From NCBI GenBank assembly GCA_008921705.1, contig VFFE01007836.1, positions 3,492,360-3,556,359 on the forward strand: a DNA stretch of 64,000 nucleotides, read 5' to 3'. This stretch comes from Burhinus oedicnemus. Taxonomy: Eukaryota; Chordata; Aves; Charadriiformes; Burhinidae. Both the position numbers and the translations under genes were made by a program. Under the pieces are notes generated by a model. It was not told the origin of the DNA. It saw only the letters and a program-made list of their open reading frames with translations, and did not search any database. Positions 36,119-48,500 of this stretch are shown piece after piece. How positions within the stretch are numbered: the stretch's first letter is position 1; each line of letters begins with the position of its first letter.

Positions 36119-39100
36119 AAAGAAAAACATACAAATACACAACATTATGCTTCTCGAGATCTTCCATATTCATAGCAGCTTGATGAAAAATAAAAATCTA
36201 GACACACATGCACTGCTGGAGGCGGGCAGTGCTTTTTGGTCTGCTACTACTCATGGTGACCAATCTACTGTAATCTGCTTAGCTGGCACATAAACACTAG
36301 CTCAGCTCCTTCCCCACCTGCTTTCCTCCCTCTACATCTATACTTCACAGATGCCCTTGAAGATTTTAGCTCGTTTGCCTGCATTTATAACAGAGCAAAT
36401 ACAAGCGTGCGTCAGTTGTATGTGTATCATATGAGAAATTCTCTTGCAAGGGCATTTGAACCTGTAAAGTTTGAGTTCCCAGTGGAAAGCCTCTTCTTAG
36501 ATAAAGTAAGCTCAAAGTAAGAGCGAGGTTTGACTCGTCATAGATTGAGATACGGGAAATGGTTTCTTTCAGTTTTACTCTTTCCCAGTGGCCTGAGACA
36601 AATAAGAAGCTTCAGAATCTAACCCAACCCGCCATAGTGGACAGATACAGAGCAAAACTGCTGATGTTGGTTGGTGTCCAAGAATAAAAAGGAAAATGGA
36701 AATTACTTCACCTATGGCCCTCAGAGTACTTAGTTTTTGTGGAAATCTTTTCCGACATGAGACGCTTTCTTCTGCTGATTTACTGAAATTAAACCACAAG
36801 CATTAGCAAAGTGGTTTGTGCCATGCTATGAAATCGCAGTGATATACAACAGTCTAGGAACAAAAAATTGCCTAGGAACACAAAGCATTATACAAACTTC
36901 AGAACTCTTTCTGACCACAACTGAAAACCCACATTTCTTCCTGGTGACAACAGTGTTGTGCATCTATACTTACAGAAATGTGTAAGAAACAACTGTCAAA
37001 TTTGGCAACATTGAAGCAAACACCTCTACATATAGGTGGTGGGAGGGAAGAGAGGTTAGAACATCAAAAGATCTTTAACTGTTGAAAGTACCAAAAAACT
37101 CAGTTCTACATCTTCCTGAAATATATGTCTGGTCTCAGTTAACAGAAAAAAGACAGGAAATGGAGCTTAGGAGAACCACAAGCAGTCATCTAGACCTTCA
37201 CCATGTGCACCAGCTCCATGGAGACTCGGAATGGCGTGTCTCATCTAGCAACGTGTTTCTAGCACATCCTGGAACAGATAGCTGCTTCCTAAAAATATCC
37301 CAGTCATGACCTAATTAGTTCCGAGCTCGCTAATTTTAAGATATTTTTGACTGAAGTGTTGAGCTATAAAGAGCAGAATTTCAGCAGTGAGTTGAATTGT
37401 ACCTTCCTCCACCAAGCAATTCTCTTTTTTTCAACCCTCCATCTTTTAAAAGATGAGTGCCTGTCAACTTCTGGAAACCTGTTACGTCAGCAAAAATAGG
37501 AACGAAGCCCCAAGAGTGCTAGTGAGCACAACATGCACCCTTTCACAGAGTCAGGGTTGTTTCTTGGGTCAATTTGAATGAACGAGAGGTTTTTTAACAT
37601 AATCCTGTAAGACAACTATACTGACAAATTCAAAATGTCACAGAGAATGCCACTGTACCTAAAGGATGCCATTAATATGGCACTATGAGAGTAAAGCAAA
37701 GGAAAGAAAATGAAGAAACAAAACTGCAGAACAAACAACACAGGAATATGGGAGAAAATCACTGACAGAGGATGAAGCATTTTGTATTAGTAGACCATGT
37801 TTGCTCCTGCTTGCTTCTGAGCAAAGCAAGGTCTTCTGTACTCTTTTCCAGCTGTGCCTGCAGAACTGCAATGCATCTTCCTGAGCCAGGCTAACTTACA
37901 GCTGTTCGGTATTTTGGGTGGGAACACAATGCAGCAGAAGACAAAGGGGGGGACCGTGGGAGCTGACCAAGCAACCTGCACTACAGCAATTCAAGGCCTC
38001 TGAGCAACCCCAGGCTGAGCCTTCATCTAACTCGGACCAAAGGCTGCAGCAGCTCCTGGAGCAGAATACAGTCAGAAACACCGTGATTTTATCGTTACAG
38101 CAAAGGATTATCCCATGTCTTCCTAATGCACATTTGGGGCTCCAGCTCCCTTGCACGCGCTCTCTCAGCACTGAGCGGCCGACCTTCCTGGTAACGCACT
38201 GAGAAAGGAAACTGCTCCGAAGACAGAACAATTGCTCAACAATATTCCACTTATGTGGTACTGATCAGATGCCAATTATGTATCATTAAGTATTGTGTTT
38301 GGATAGTAAATCGGGCAGACTCAGCTAAAATAACACAGCTTATTTTACTAAGTCTTTATGTAAATAGAACTATTGTACTGTTCCTATTCCATACTTATTG
38401 CTTCTCCCTATGGGCCAGATTCTGCCTTCCCTCTACTCAGTAGAAACCAATTTCATAAGTTTTTCATTAGTTTCACAATATACATTTCACAACATACAAT
38501 AGTCACAAATTTGACCTTTCTCCAGCCATTTTCTGCAAAACTTCTCTCATTCTCTGCAAGATACAACCATTTCTTCATCACTTTCCCTGAAGGCAGAATA
38601 AAAAAGACACAGATCATATGTCATTTACTTCCAGATACAAGAAATGTTTCCCCAACTCCTAAATGCAATGCCACAACACATCAAAGATCCAGAAGGACCA
38701 GTGATGCTGTTGTGGGCTAAGTGCAAATGGAGTCCAAAGTCAGTGCAAGCTGTAGATACGTGATACACCAACCAACTTTGTAACTGACCAATTAGACATC
38801 AATGGAAAATGAAATCCAACTAAATTTAAATTAGGAAGTCACTCACTGGCAGCTATTACCAAACCAAGAAAGTTCTCATACATTCCCAAAAAATCAACAG
38901 GCATGGATAGCTAATATCCGTACTAACCACTTTCACCAAATCTAGACTGAAAAATGAGCATAGCTGGCTTTTTGGAGAGGCTGCCTTTATTTACACAAGT
39001 CAGTAGGCTGGTTCAGCCAACCAGTACAGAACATATCTTTTGACCAGGAGACTTGCCTATGCAGATTTCGTTAAGTACTGCCAACAGCCAGTTAAGAAAG

Positions 39101-40430
39101 TGTGCAAGAGCTTGCAGAATTATGAAAGTATTCAAGGAACACAGTGTAAAGAAGCCTGGTATCAACTGACTGCAAAAAATTTTTGCACAGTAGTTTGCAC
39201 ACCCAATAACTGTGAAGAACTTGCAAGCACAAATATTTCAAAAATACGTGTTGAAGAGACATAGGGGAAATAAACAAACATTGTAGAAACTATTTGCATT
39301 TTTCTTACGCCATATAGAGCATCGCTGAACATGTACCTACCTAGTGACTTTGATTACTGTCCATTTGTGTACACCGTTGTGGCAATAGATAATTAGCTTC
39401 TCACTGTATGGGTACTGCTTTCCAAAGTGAAAGTTTGCTTTAAGGAGTTTGGTGATGGAAATGCAGGAAACTGATCACAAAACATACAGCGAAATCCTTC
39501 AACACAAGCATAAACTTAAAATTGCGAACCAAGTGACCACTTTAGGAAATGAATGGGACTTGGCAAGAGTGATATTTACAGCTGTGATGTAAAATTAGAC
39601 CTGAGGCAGACTCTGCTTTGTGTCAAGAATCATTTGTCCCATTTCGCCACTGACAAAAATTGGAACAGAAGCATTGCATTAGGCTCGCTCAATCTACTCC
39701 TAAATCTCATGATATATGAAAAACTGAAACAATCACATTTAGTCAAAACACTTGCCATTTGAGAGGTATATTGAGGTGTCTCCAGTACACCCTTGGATGT
39801 GCTCTTCAAGCAGAGACATGGGTATGCGTCCTGCATACATATCATTAGTGAACAGTAGTGGAATCCCCCAAAAATCAGCCAATACACAAAGTTGGTCAGA
39901 CTCATTGGGGATGCATGCAGAAAAGGAAGAGATGAAGAAAATAAATGTCCATATGCTTTAAAATACCCATTTCCACATCATCATGCATCAGTTCAGATCG
40001 ACTGTTACCCAAATGAAAGGTAAAGTTATTCCCTTCTGCATCTCTGTCTCAAACACTTCCCCCTTTCCTGATCACCAAATCTCCAGTTATTTCACTTCCA
40101 AACTCCTCCATATAATTAATTTTCAATTAATTTTCCATATAATTTTTTTTTTGCTTCTGTTGACCATTAAGCAGCCTTTGTTTTCTTTTTCCCATGTTCC
40201 TCCTGTGTTTTGTCTTGCATTACAAAAAAATGTTAAACTATGCCACTTGTAAGACAGTAAACACCTCATCCAAATGCAACTTGAAAAGGAATAAAAAACT
40301 TTCAGCACATTTTAGAATTAACCTTTTGGACAAAACAATCTTTCCTGACAATGCTTTGCATTACAGGTCAGGTCTTTAGGTCTCAGTCAAAGACCTTAAA
40401 TGTGTGACACTCTTCAAGTCAAATTTATAT

Positions 40431-40698
40431 AGAGACTGTCTTCTGGACAGCTGCTCACATCAGGTGCATTTGCTACCTTTTTTGTAGTTATGACGAGTCA
40501 AACTGATCTAGGCATTGGAAGTTAGAAATAAGAATCACATATTTCACTCGTGCTATGTCAGGTAAAGAGACTGTCTTCTGGACAGCTGCTCACAGTCCTA
40601 GAGTAATTACAACAGTTCATAATATGCAGTTATTGATGTATTTCAAACTGTTCTTAGTGCCATTTGGCAGTTAGGAAATACAGAATCATATATTTCCA
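40431..40698. repeat. Degenerate two-unit tandem duplication with a perfect 29-bp block
   Basis: A 29-base block beginning AGAGACTGTCTTCTGGACAG occurs identically at 40431-40459 and 40566-40594. Downstream of each copy a second, diverged pair of blocks also matches (GGCATTGGAAGTTAGAAATA near 40511 against a similar stretch near 40660, each followed by AGAATCA and ATATTTC). The two units therefore appear to be about 120-135 bases long and tandemly arranged. The perfect block contains CTGTC-TTCTG-GACAG, a small hairpin. Confidence 0.75.
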
Positions 40699-41530
40699 GG
40701 TCACTTCAGGGATTTCAGATAGACCCATTTAATTCTGCTAGAGATTTCAGCATATCCCATGCTCAGATGTAGTATTTCTAGCAGAGACGATGAAAACATT
40801 CCATTTTAAAATATGACATTTCTGCATTTTGGATATTACTTGATAATCTGAACCACATTAAAATAGAATATATGTTTTATACAGAATTTAGTTGATGTGC
40901 TTGCCTCAAGAAGAGTAAATGCTCATACATCTTTTGGAATTCTTTTCATGGACAATGAAGAAAATGGTTGTTCCAAACTGCAGGATAAAAAATGAGAAAA
41001 AAATGTGAAATAAAATAACAGAAAGGTCAAATTTAAATGTATCTGAAAAGAAGGCAAAAGAAACTTTTAGCAGCCATTTATGGCTACTGGATGTGATAAA
41101 TATGGCAAAGCATAGGATACATTGGTAGATACTAGAGAATAATTTTTCCCTGTAAATACTCACCTGTATGCAACTGGAATTACATCCTTTTCCTGACACA
41201 GCAGCCTGAGTATCATTCTGAGTAGATACAGCAAATAGCTTTTCTCTAAAGTTCAATCAAAAGCCTGCTACATATTAGCAAGGCTTAAACATCTGGAAAC
41301 ATCTGCTGTCTCCCATATGCTGTATCACAAATTTTATTCCAGGAGCCTGCAGAGCACTGGAGAAGTCACCTGAGAGCAGAGCCAACCTTTGCTGCAGGCA
41401 GCTACAGTATTTCCACGGACCTTAGTGGGTGCCGCATCTGTTTACAAAGAAGCGCTGGCTACATTGCTTGGAAACCTGGTGGCCAAGACTTTCTGGAGGT
41501 GGGACCAGGGGTGAAGACATAATTTTGTGA

Positions 41531-41637
41531 GCTTTATCTGTAAGTTGGAGCTAATGGTACACACTGAGACTCCCTATGAAGGATCTTGTGAAGACACATT
41601 GGCTGATGGTGGTAAAACACTTGAACTGGAAGGCAGT
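41531..41637 (+). mobile_element. Possible MIR 3'-half relic
   Basis: The order TTTATCTGTAAGTTGGAGCT, AATGGTAC, then CTTGTGAAGA, then GGTAAAACACTTGAACTGG and AGGCAG follows the 3' half of MIR ('atctgtaaaatggggataatagtacc ... gttgtgaggatta ... gtaaagcacttagaa ... tgcctgg'). Many positions differ. The call is made by eye. Confidence 0.4.
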
Positions 41638-42455
41638 AAAAAAGTACAGGACGTTACTTTATTGCTCAGCTTCTAGAGAGTTTTAGCAAGCTTCTGCAGT
41701 GGTTAAAAACTCTTATTGTAGACCTCAGCAAAGAACCCCATTAGTGTTTGGAAAGAATATCTGTCCTTTAAATATATTTTCATTTTGTTTGACAAATGTA
41801 ATCCTCCTGCACTGTTTTGTTGTAGTGCACAAATGAAACTAGTGAAGCAGAAGGAGGATCTTTTCAATAGGAAACATGGAAAAAATTTCAGCTGAAAAAA
41901 AAGTCACTCAGACAGCATAGTCAAAACCCCTAGTCAAAGGACAAATAAAACCAAGAAACAGAAAAGGTTAAAATGGAGTTAAAGTCTAGCAGGAAAATTC
42001 ATCATCTCTACCTTTATGACATGTAATAAATATATATAATATTCAAATGCTTTTTTTTAATGGCTTATAATATTTAAGTTTATATGGAGAATTTTTTTTT
42101 TTTTTTTTAGAGTGGAAACATTTGTAAACAAAATCCCAGACTCAGCAAAAACATTCATCTGGATCCCACACTGCACAAGCCTGAAGCTGAATGTTCATGG
42201 TTGTGTCGGTTTGCCCAGAACAGAAGACAGTGCCAGACAGCAATTGTATTCCTGAATTGGCCTTCTCAAATTAGACATTTGCTTCTAATCACAATCGCCA
42301 AGCTATAAAAAAAGGAGAAAAATAAGAACTTTTAAACAATACAGTACAGCCATGTAAAAATTTTCTTTTACTTATAGAACCTTGCCCTCAAATCCTCCCA
42401 GGTAAGGAAAAGGGACCAGGACACCTGGAGATTTTAGCTGCCTCTCAGAATAACC
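41638..42455. other. Intergenic DNA between two possible MIR relics
   Basis: AT-rich sequence with a T17 run at 42092-42108. No gene or transposon is recognised. Confidence 0.6.
42092..42108. repeat. Homopolymer T17
   Basis: Seventeen consecutive T on the plus strand. Confidence 0.9.
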
Positions 42456-42525
42456 AGCTGTGTAATTTTGCTACCATGCAAGTCGTTTTTTAATTTGTGC
42501 CTCTGTTCCCCAAGTTGTAACATTC
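42456..42525 (+). mobile_element. Probable MIR core relic
   Basis: AGCTGTGTAATTTTGC is followed by GCAAGTCGTTTTTTAATTTG, then TGCCTCTGTTCCCCAAGTTGTAA. This tracks the MIR core ('agctgtgtgaccttgggcaagtcacttaacctctctgtgcctcagttccccatctgtaa'). Confidence 0.6.
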
Positions 42526-45500
42526 TCACATAACATTTGTGACAGATCTGATGGGTTTCGTTAGCTTTGTGTTCTCATGTGCTGAAAAGTTTAGAGTTAG
42601 ACTTGAACAACAGAGAATAGGCACAAGAGCAACAAGTTCTATCCATACCCAGCAAGAACTGGATGCAGCAGTAAATACAGTTCTTTTTATGATCCTCTCG
42701 AAATATGTGGCCATGAAGAAGTACAGACCGATTAAAAGGAAATGATAACTCCAAACTAAGCTACACTTTTTCTTTGCACATCTCTTGCAATGAAAAGAAT
42801 GAACACAGCTTGGGACCTTGCCAGTCTGGCATCCTCCAGGAAGAAAAAAAAAGCAAAAAATTATGTAAAGGTAATTCAAATATCAGGCGCAGGACTGAGA
42901 AAGATCACGGTGATATTTCTTCAGAAAGGCACCTGTAGCAGGGAAGCCAGATTGCAGTTTATTTGCTTTGTCTTCTGCTGCTCAGTTCCATGGCTTGTAG
43001 TGGTAGAAGAAAGAATTCATTCCACCAGGCACACATCTCAGTACATACAACTTCTCACAATATCCTCGCTGCAGCCACCAGGGGAATAAGTAACAACATA
43101 CTTGAACATGGAACAATTGTAAATTAACATATAGTAGCCAAGCGCAGCAGTAACACGCTAATAACTATCTGTTTCCCTGTCCCAGTTACTAAATTCCTGA
43201 GGGCAAGCAAAATAGCTTACAGCTGATGGAGGTCTTGAAGGATGTGTATGAATCATTCCCTGTCTCCTGAGCATCCTGAGTCATCTTCATTGTGAACAAA
43301 ACAATGTTATTTATTTACTGCCCATCACTGTAGCATCTGGGTGCCACGCAGAGTTTAAAATCAATATGCTGGCAGGCAGAGCAGGACAGCACAGGCTCTA
43401 GACTATGCCAGATGGTTGTTAGATATCATTGTTGTTAGCTCCAGCATTTTTTGCTTTGCTTTGTCTTCTCCTTCTGCTGCTGTCACTCTGGCAGCTGCAG
43501 TAAGTTGCTGAATTTGTCCTTGTTTTCCCATTGTTTGAGACCCTGGATGAAGTCAGTGACTATGCAGAGCTGAGAGCTCAGCCTTGCAGATAAGCAGTAA
43601 AGCAAGAGCTGGGGAAAACGGTATGGGATTTGTTGGTAACATAGCCCCAAATGCTGTTGTGTTATCGGCTACCGTTTTTATATCATCAAAGCCAGGTCCT
43701 GGTTTCTTTTGTTTCTAGGTGTATCATTCACATATGTTTTAATGGGAACTGAGTTTTCAGACAGTGATTTCCAATGCATTTACCTTTCACCAGATAATCC
43801 TGTTACGCATTTAGTAATTCACATGATTGAGTAGTTAGAGAGCTGCTTTTTCTCTAAACAAATCCTTCTGCATTTCCTTTGGCAATGCTTCCCTCCTACG
43901 TAAACAAAGAAAACCATGTAGAGAACATTTTACTTACTAAAAAAAGACAACATACCATACCAAGAATGAATATCAGGACTTTTTCCCAATTTGACATCTT
44001 ATTAATTTTTATTCGTTGGATTTAAGCTTCTCAGCCTTCAGATTTCAAGTCAGTGAAGATATATACTTCAAAGTAGAGATGTCTTTAGAAAAAACGTGCT
44101 AAGTATCTGCAAAAAACAAGCAGCAAAGAACAATAGAACAGTAATCTTTACAACATTTCTAATAGTTCTTGCTTCTAGCAAGTCTGAAACTTAATAATCT
44201 CACCAACTTTCAGTAGCTCACATACTTGGGGTATCTGAATTTTGGAGTGCTCTCAGAACTGCTCAATCCTGCTGAGTTTAATGGAAATCCGTAAGTATTA
44301 CATTCAAACATGTCAACAGATATCCCAGTTAATCACACATACACACATTAAAAAACTCAATACGCTCCAGACTGGAGGATACTCAAAAAATTTGGACGTA
44401 AAGTCATCCAATCCTCAGAAGAGACACTGACAACCCACAAATATGAGGCCATTGGAAATGCTGCATATGCAAGTAATGATTCCCACATAGAAAATCCAAG
44501 AAATCTTACTGACTCTTCTCTGTGATTTGGAAGCCTGGAAATCGAGCAACTATTTAAAACTGTTGAGTAAAACCAAAATTTCAACAACAAAAGAAAGAAC
44601 CCTGTGAGATTCACAACGGGAATTTTTTGCATTTTTTTTCTTTTAATTTTATTTTCTCCTTACTTCCTTGCTTTAAACAGCATGGCCCCCATTCTCCAAT
44701 GATTTATTACAAAAACCTAAGAGCCAAAGGGTTCTCCTGGTTATCTTGGTTAAGAGCTTTAAAAGGGCACCCAGAAAAATCACAGCTGGAAGAGGCCTGA
44801 AATTCCTGTGGAGAAGCGGCAGCAATTTGGAAAGGGACTACATTGGCAAATAGCTCCATTAAATCTCTAATTTCTGTTCCCCCATGAATATATCATTGTA
44901 TAACTCCTCTCGCAGAATGGAGGGCCCTAGTTGTAGGATTTATTTATTTTAACAATGACTTCTGACTGTATTTAATTATGTTAGCACACAAAATGTACTA
45001 TCACCTGAAGCAACTGTTACCTTATCTGTTGGTCCTAAAGGCAATATAGGGGTAACTGGCTGGAAATAATTTTTTCTGTAACAAGCTATTAGGCAAGGAC
45101 ATGAGAAATAGAAATTTCGCATGAATACAGTTATATTATACAGTCCCTTCCATCCTTTCATCAACGCATCTCACATGAAGGTAAAATAATACATAGAGAG
45201 CACATAAAATTAATATAATTTCAGAAGAACCTTGTGACTTATAACCAGCTGTTTCACACGCAAGTTCTCACTCACTGTCAGGCATCAAAGCAAGGGATAC
45301 CACTGTGACCCTAACGCCAGATGAGTAACATCAGCAAGAAAAGCTTTGTCAGTATGTCACAATATTAAGCCATTCAAACTTCCACCTAAGGGAGATGGGA
45401 GGGGGGGTGGGGAGGGTGGAAATTCCCTGACCTCTTTGCCTAAGATGCAACCACTCCATGTTCCTCCACTCCAAAGGTTGTCTAAGGAACTGGAGGAAAT

Positions 45501-48500
45501 GGAACAAGTTAGAAGACGTGGTAACAGAATGTGTGTGCAAAGAAAGAACAAGCTACATTTTCCTTAAGGATTCCCACCAAGTCTATCAGCATTCCCTTTC
45601 TACACACAAGCAAGATATCTGGTATCAGAGATTTGTTCCTCTGCATATCTCCACCCACCAGCTCCCTCCTTCCTATCCAGGTACTTGCAGCTTGGACCAA
45701 CAGTGACCAACACAGTTCCAGGGCTTCTCTGCAGCTGGGGATCCAGTTCACAGGGTGCTGCACGTATTGGTGCTACCACATCATGCAGTCTCACAGTTCA
45801 TTAAGGAGCTGTGCAGATGCAAAATCTCTAGAATATTCTCATTTCTGCTGCTGTCTCATCCATAATCTGTTGAGCTGAAGTAGCGCTAAACCACTCCCCC
45901 CGTTTCAAAAAAAAAAAATAAAATAAAAAATTCAAGCATTCTTGGGGTCGCTCTGCAGAATCTGACCTCTTCAAAATGACTGCTTCACCTCCTTCAGCCT
46001 CTGTAGTGCTCCAGAGGAATGTTATCCTCAAAATCAAAGTACATTAGAGGATCCCAGCAGAGAACTGTGCCTAGGCATGCACAGCTCACCATGGCTATGC
46101 CTTGCTGCCAGCCATTCACACTGTTAACCCATACAACACAGCTGTAGTAAGGTTTAAGGTTGGTCCTTGAAACTTTCCATGAAGATAGGATCCAAAAAGA
46201 GGCAGCCATCCTGGGCAAACTTCAGCTCCTCACACATGGGGGATGGATCAACAGAGATAAAGCTCAGGATGAACACCTAATATCTGAGGAGCGGTAAGGA
46301 ATTACTTCCTGGACAACCTTTCATCCAGACCTCGCTCTGCAAGGGCTGCCCTCTGTGCTCCTACAAAGTCAACCATCACCCGCAGCTCAAGATTCAGCTA
46401 TAAATCAATGCCTCCTAACTGAGACACGTGCCGCGTATGTGCCTGATACTTTGGGCCAAACAACAACTGGCCAAGAAGGTTTCTGACCACAATTCACGAT
46501 TCAATTTAAAGGCAATCTTGCAATGAAAGTTTAACGTATAGCTATGCTTTGCCCTTTTCAATAGGAGGAAGAATGAACTATCTCCCATTCAAGCCACTAG
46601 CAAACTTTGGAAGAAATCTGATAGATTATATATTACTTGCTGGAGTGTCATTTTTCTTCTCTTTAATACACCTTGAATTTTTTCTTTACTATTTTTACAC
46701 CATATTTTGAGTATAAAAGCATTACAGTGCATGGAAAAAAATTACAACATTTACAAAAAAAATTAATCTATTAAGTTACTATAGTTTCAGAACTGTATCA
46801 CATTCTACTACATATACAGTAGCAGACAAAAATTGAACCCAGTGATTCTGTGTAGTCTTCAGCCACCTAAAAAAAAGCAGTAGGTGACTCGAACCAACAA
46901 TTCAAAATTTATTTTCCATTCAGTTTCAAGTTCAGGTTAAGGAAACCTCCGATTAGGGACATCGCAAAGTAAATTTTATTCTTTCTGAGAAAAGAACTTT
47001 CTGTGCATGGTAAAATATTCCAAACCTCTAGTAACTCATATATTCTGTTCCCACAGTTTGGGGAAATTTTTCTTACTGTCATTTAGGAATTTGTTTTCTT
47101 TCAATTGTTTAATTATATTCAGAGGAACCACATTTTGGCAATTTTAATTCTCTAGTTTCTGGAGTAATTTCTTATGGGGCATACCAAAGGAGAGGAAAAA
47201 AAAAAATTTAAAAAAACACAAAACACACCATTACCTGACAGAAGTTAATGTGTAGTAAAGGGAAAGACTTGCTGCTGTGCATGCACATAAGTGAACTCAA
47301 CCAAAGGCACAGACAGGGAAGTTAATGTTATTAACAAAGACAGATGGTCCTCAAGAGCTTAAAGACAGTTGGCGGCTCATACTGATCTGAGGTGAATCTT
47401 CAAATGAGGCTTTATTGGGCAGTTTCTCAATGAAAAATTTCCAAGGGCCAGAGAAGACAAGGCTTTTATGCCAATTTGTGAAGATAAACCAATGACTGGC
47501 CATAAAAGCAATTTTCCAATCATATGAAATATGTTGAAGTATCCTAAGAAGAGGCAAACCAATTGTATTATTTTGCAGAAAAATATTTTAATGTTTTGGG
47601 TTAATCTAAAATTGTCAGTTTCATTTTCAGCTATTTATACTTGGTGATAAATTTTATTGCTCTTAACTGACAAAAACAAATCTAGAATTGCCATTTCAAA
47701 AATGTTAAAAAGGTGGCAAGCAGCTACATTTCAAACTGTGAGTGCCACTGGATTTTTAATTGCTTGTAAATAAATGCAAAAATACCTCATTTTCTGCACC
47801 TCTGAATAGAGCGTGCAGTTTCTGGGATTGCATATGTATGGTAACTGCACATGGAAATGATCAAAGAGCTGAACAGCTCTACGGTAGGGTGCTCAATTAC
47901 TGAAAAAGTGTGATGTAAATTGGGCTGCGTGAACCACATGTACCAAGAGCTTGGCTCAGACCACGTCTCCTGTTCAGGCACTGTTTGTACTGAAACATAA
48001 TTAGTTTGTTATATTGTTCATCTTCTAAACACTGTGTGTCCGTTACAGAGTTATGCCCGCTACACTCAATGTTCTCTTATCTGTTGTGCTCTTGTTCTTT
48101 ATTAGCAAGTCCTGAGCACTCTATTCCATCTGTCAACACCAAATACTATTTGTGTTATGCAAACCATAAAAGCAAGTTCAGTCCTTTCTGCGTTCACTGT
48201 CTGTATCTACCTCGTGATCTATGGATCCACTCAGAAGTGGATTACGACTGAATAGATTAGTGGTTTGTGCTGCCTTTCAGGGTATCTGGATGGATATCTC
48301 AGTATGGAATTTGCAAACGTACATTATGATAAATTACATAAGATAAATATATTTTTTAAAAAAAGGAACTTAAAGGAAGGGTATTCAAATGAAAAAAAAT
48401 TGAATATAAACAGCCTATTTATATTTTAACCATTAGTAGATAAATAAAAAAATTTAAACATATGGTGCTGAAAGTATTTTATACATAGAATTTTACTATT

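Larger units (their letters stand above)
25207..41530. other. Long intergenic stretch without a recognised gene
   Basis: About 16 kb of mostly AT-rich sequence without a coding exon I can support. Separately listed contents are an ATG-initiated 172-codon frame (28195-28713), a GC-rich patch (29520-29760), G-rich and simple repeats, a possible CTCF motif (32769), a 94-codon plus-strand frame (37918-38202) and a tandem duplication (40431-40698). Confidence 0.6.

Noticed and set aside
42790..43089. 99-codon plus-strand frame as a gene
   Set aside because: Translation starts in low-complexity Lys-rich sequence, then random-looking residues. There is no motif and no conserved boundary.
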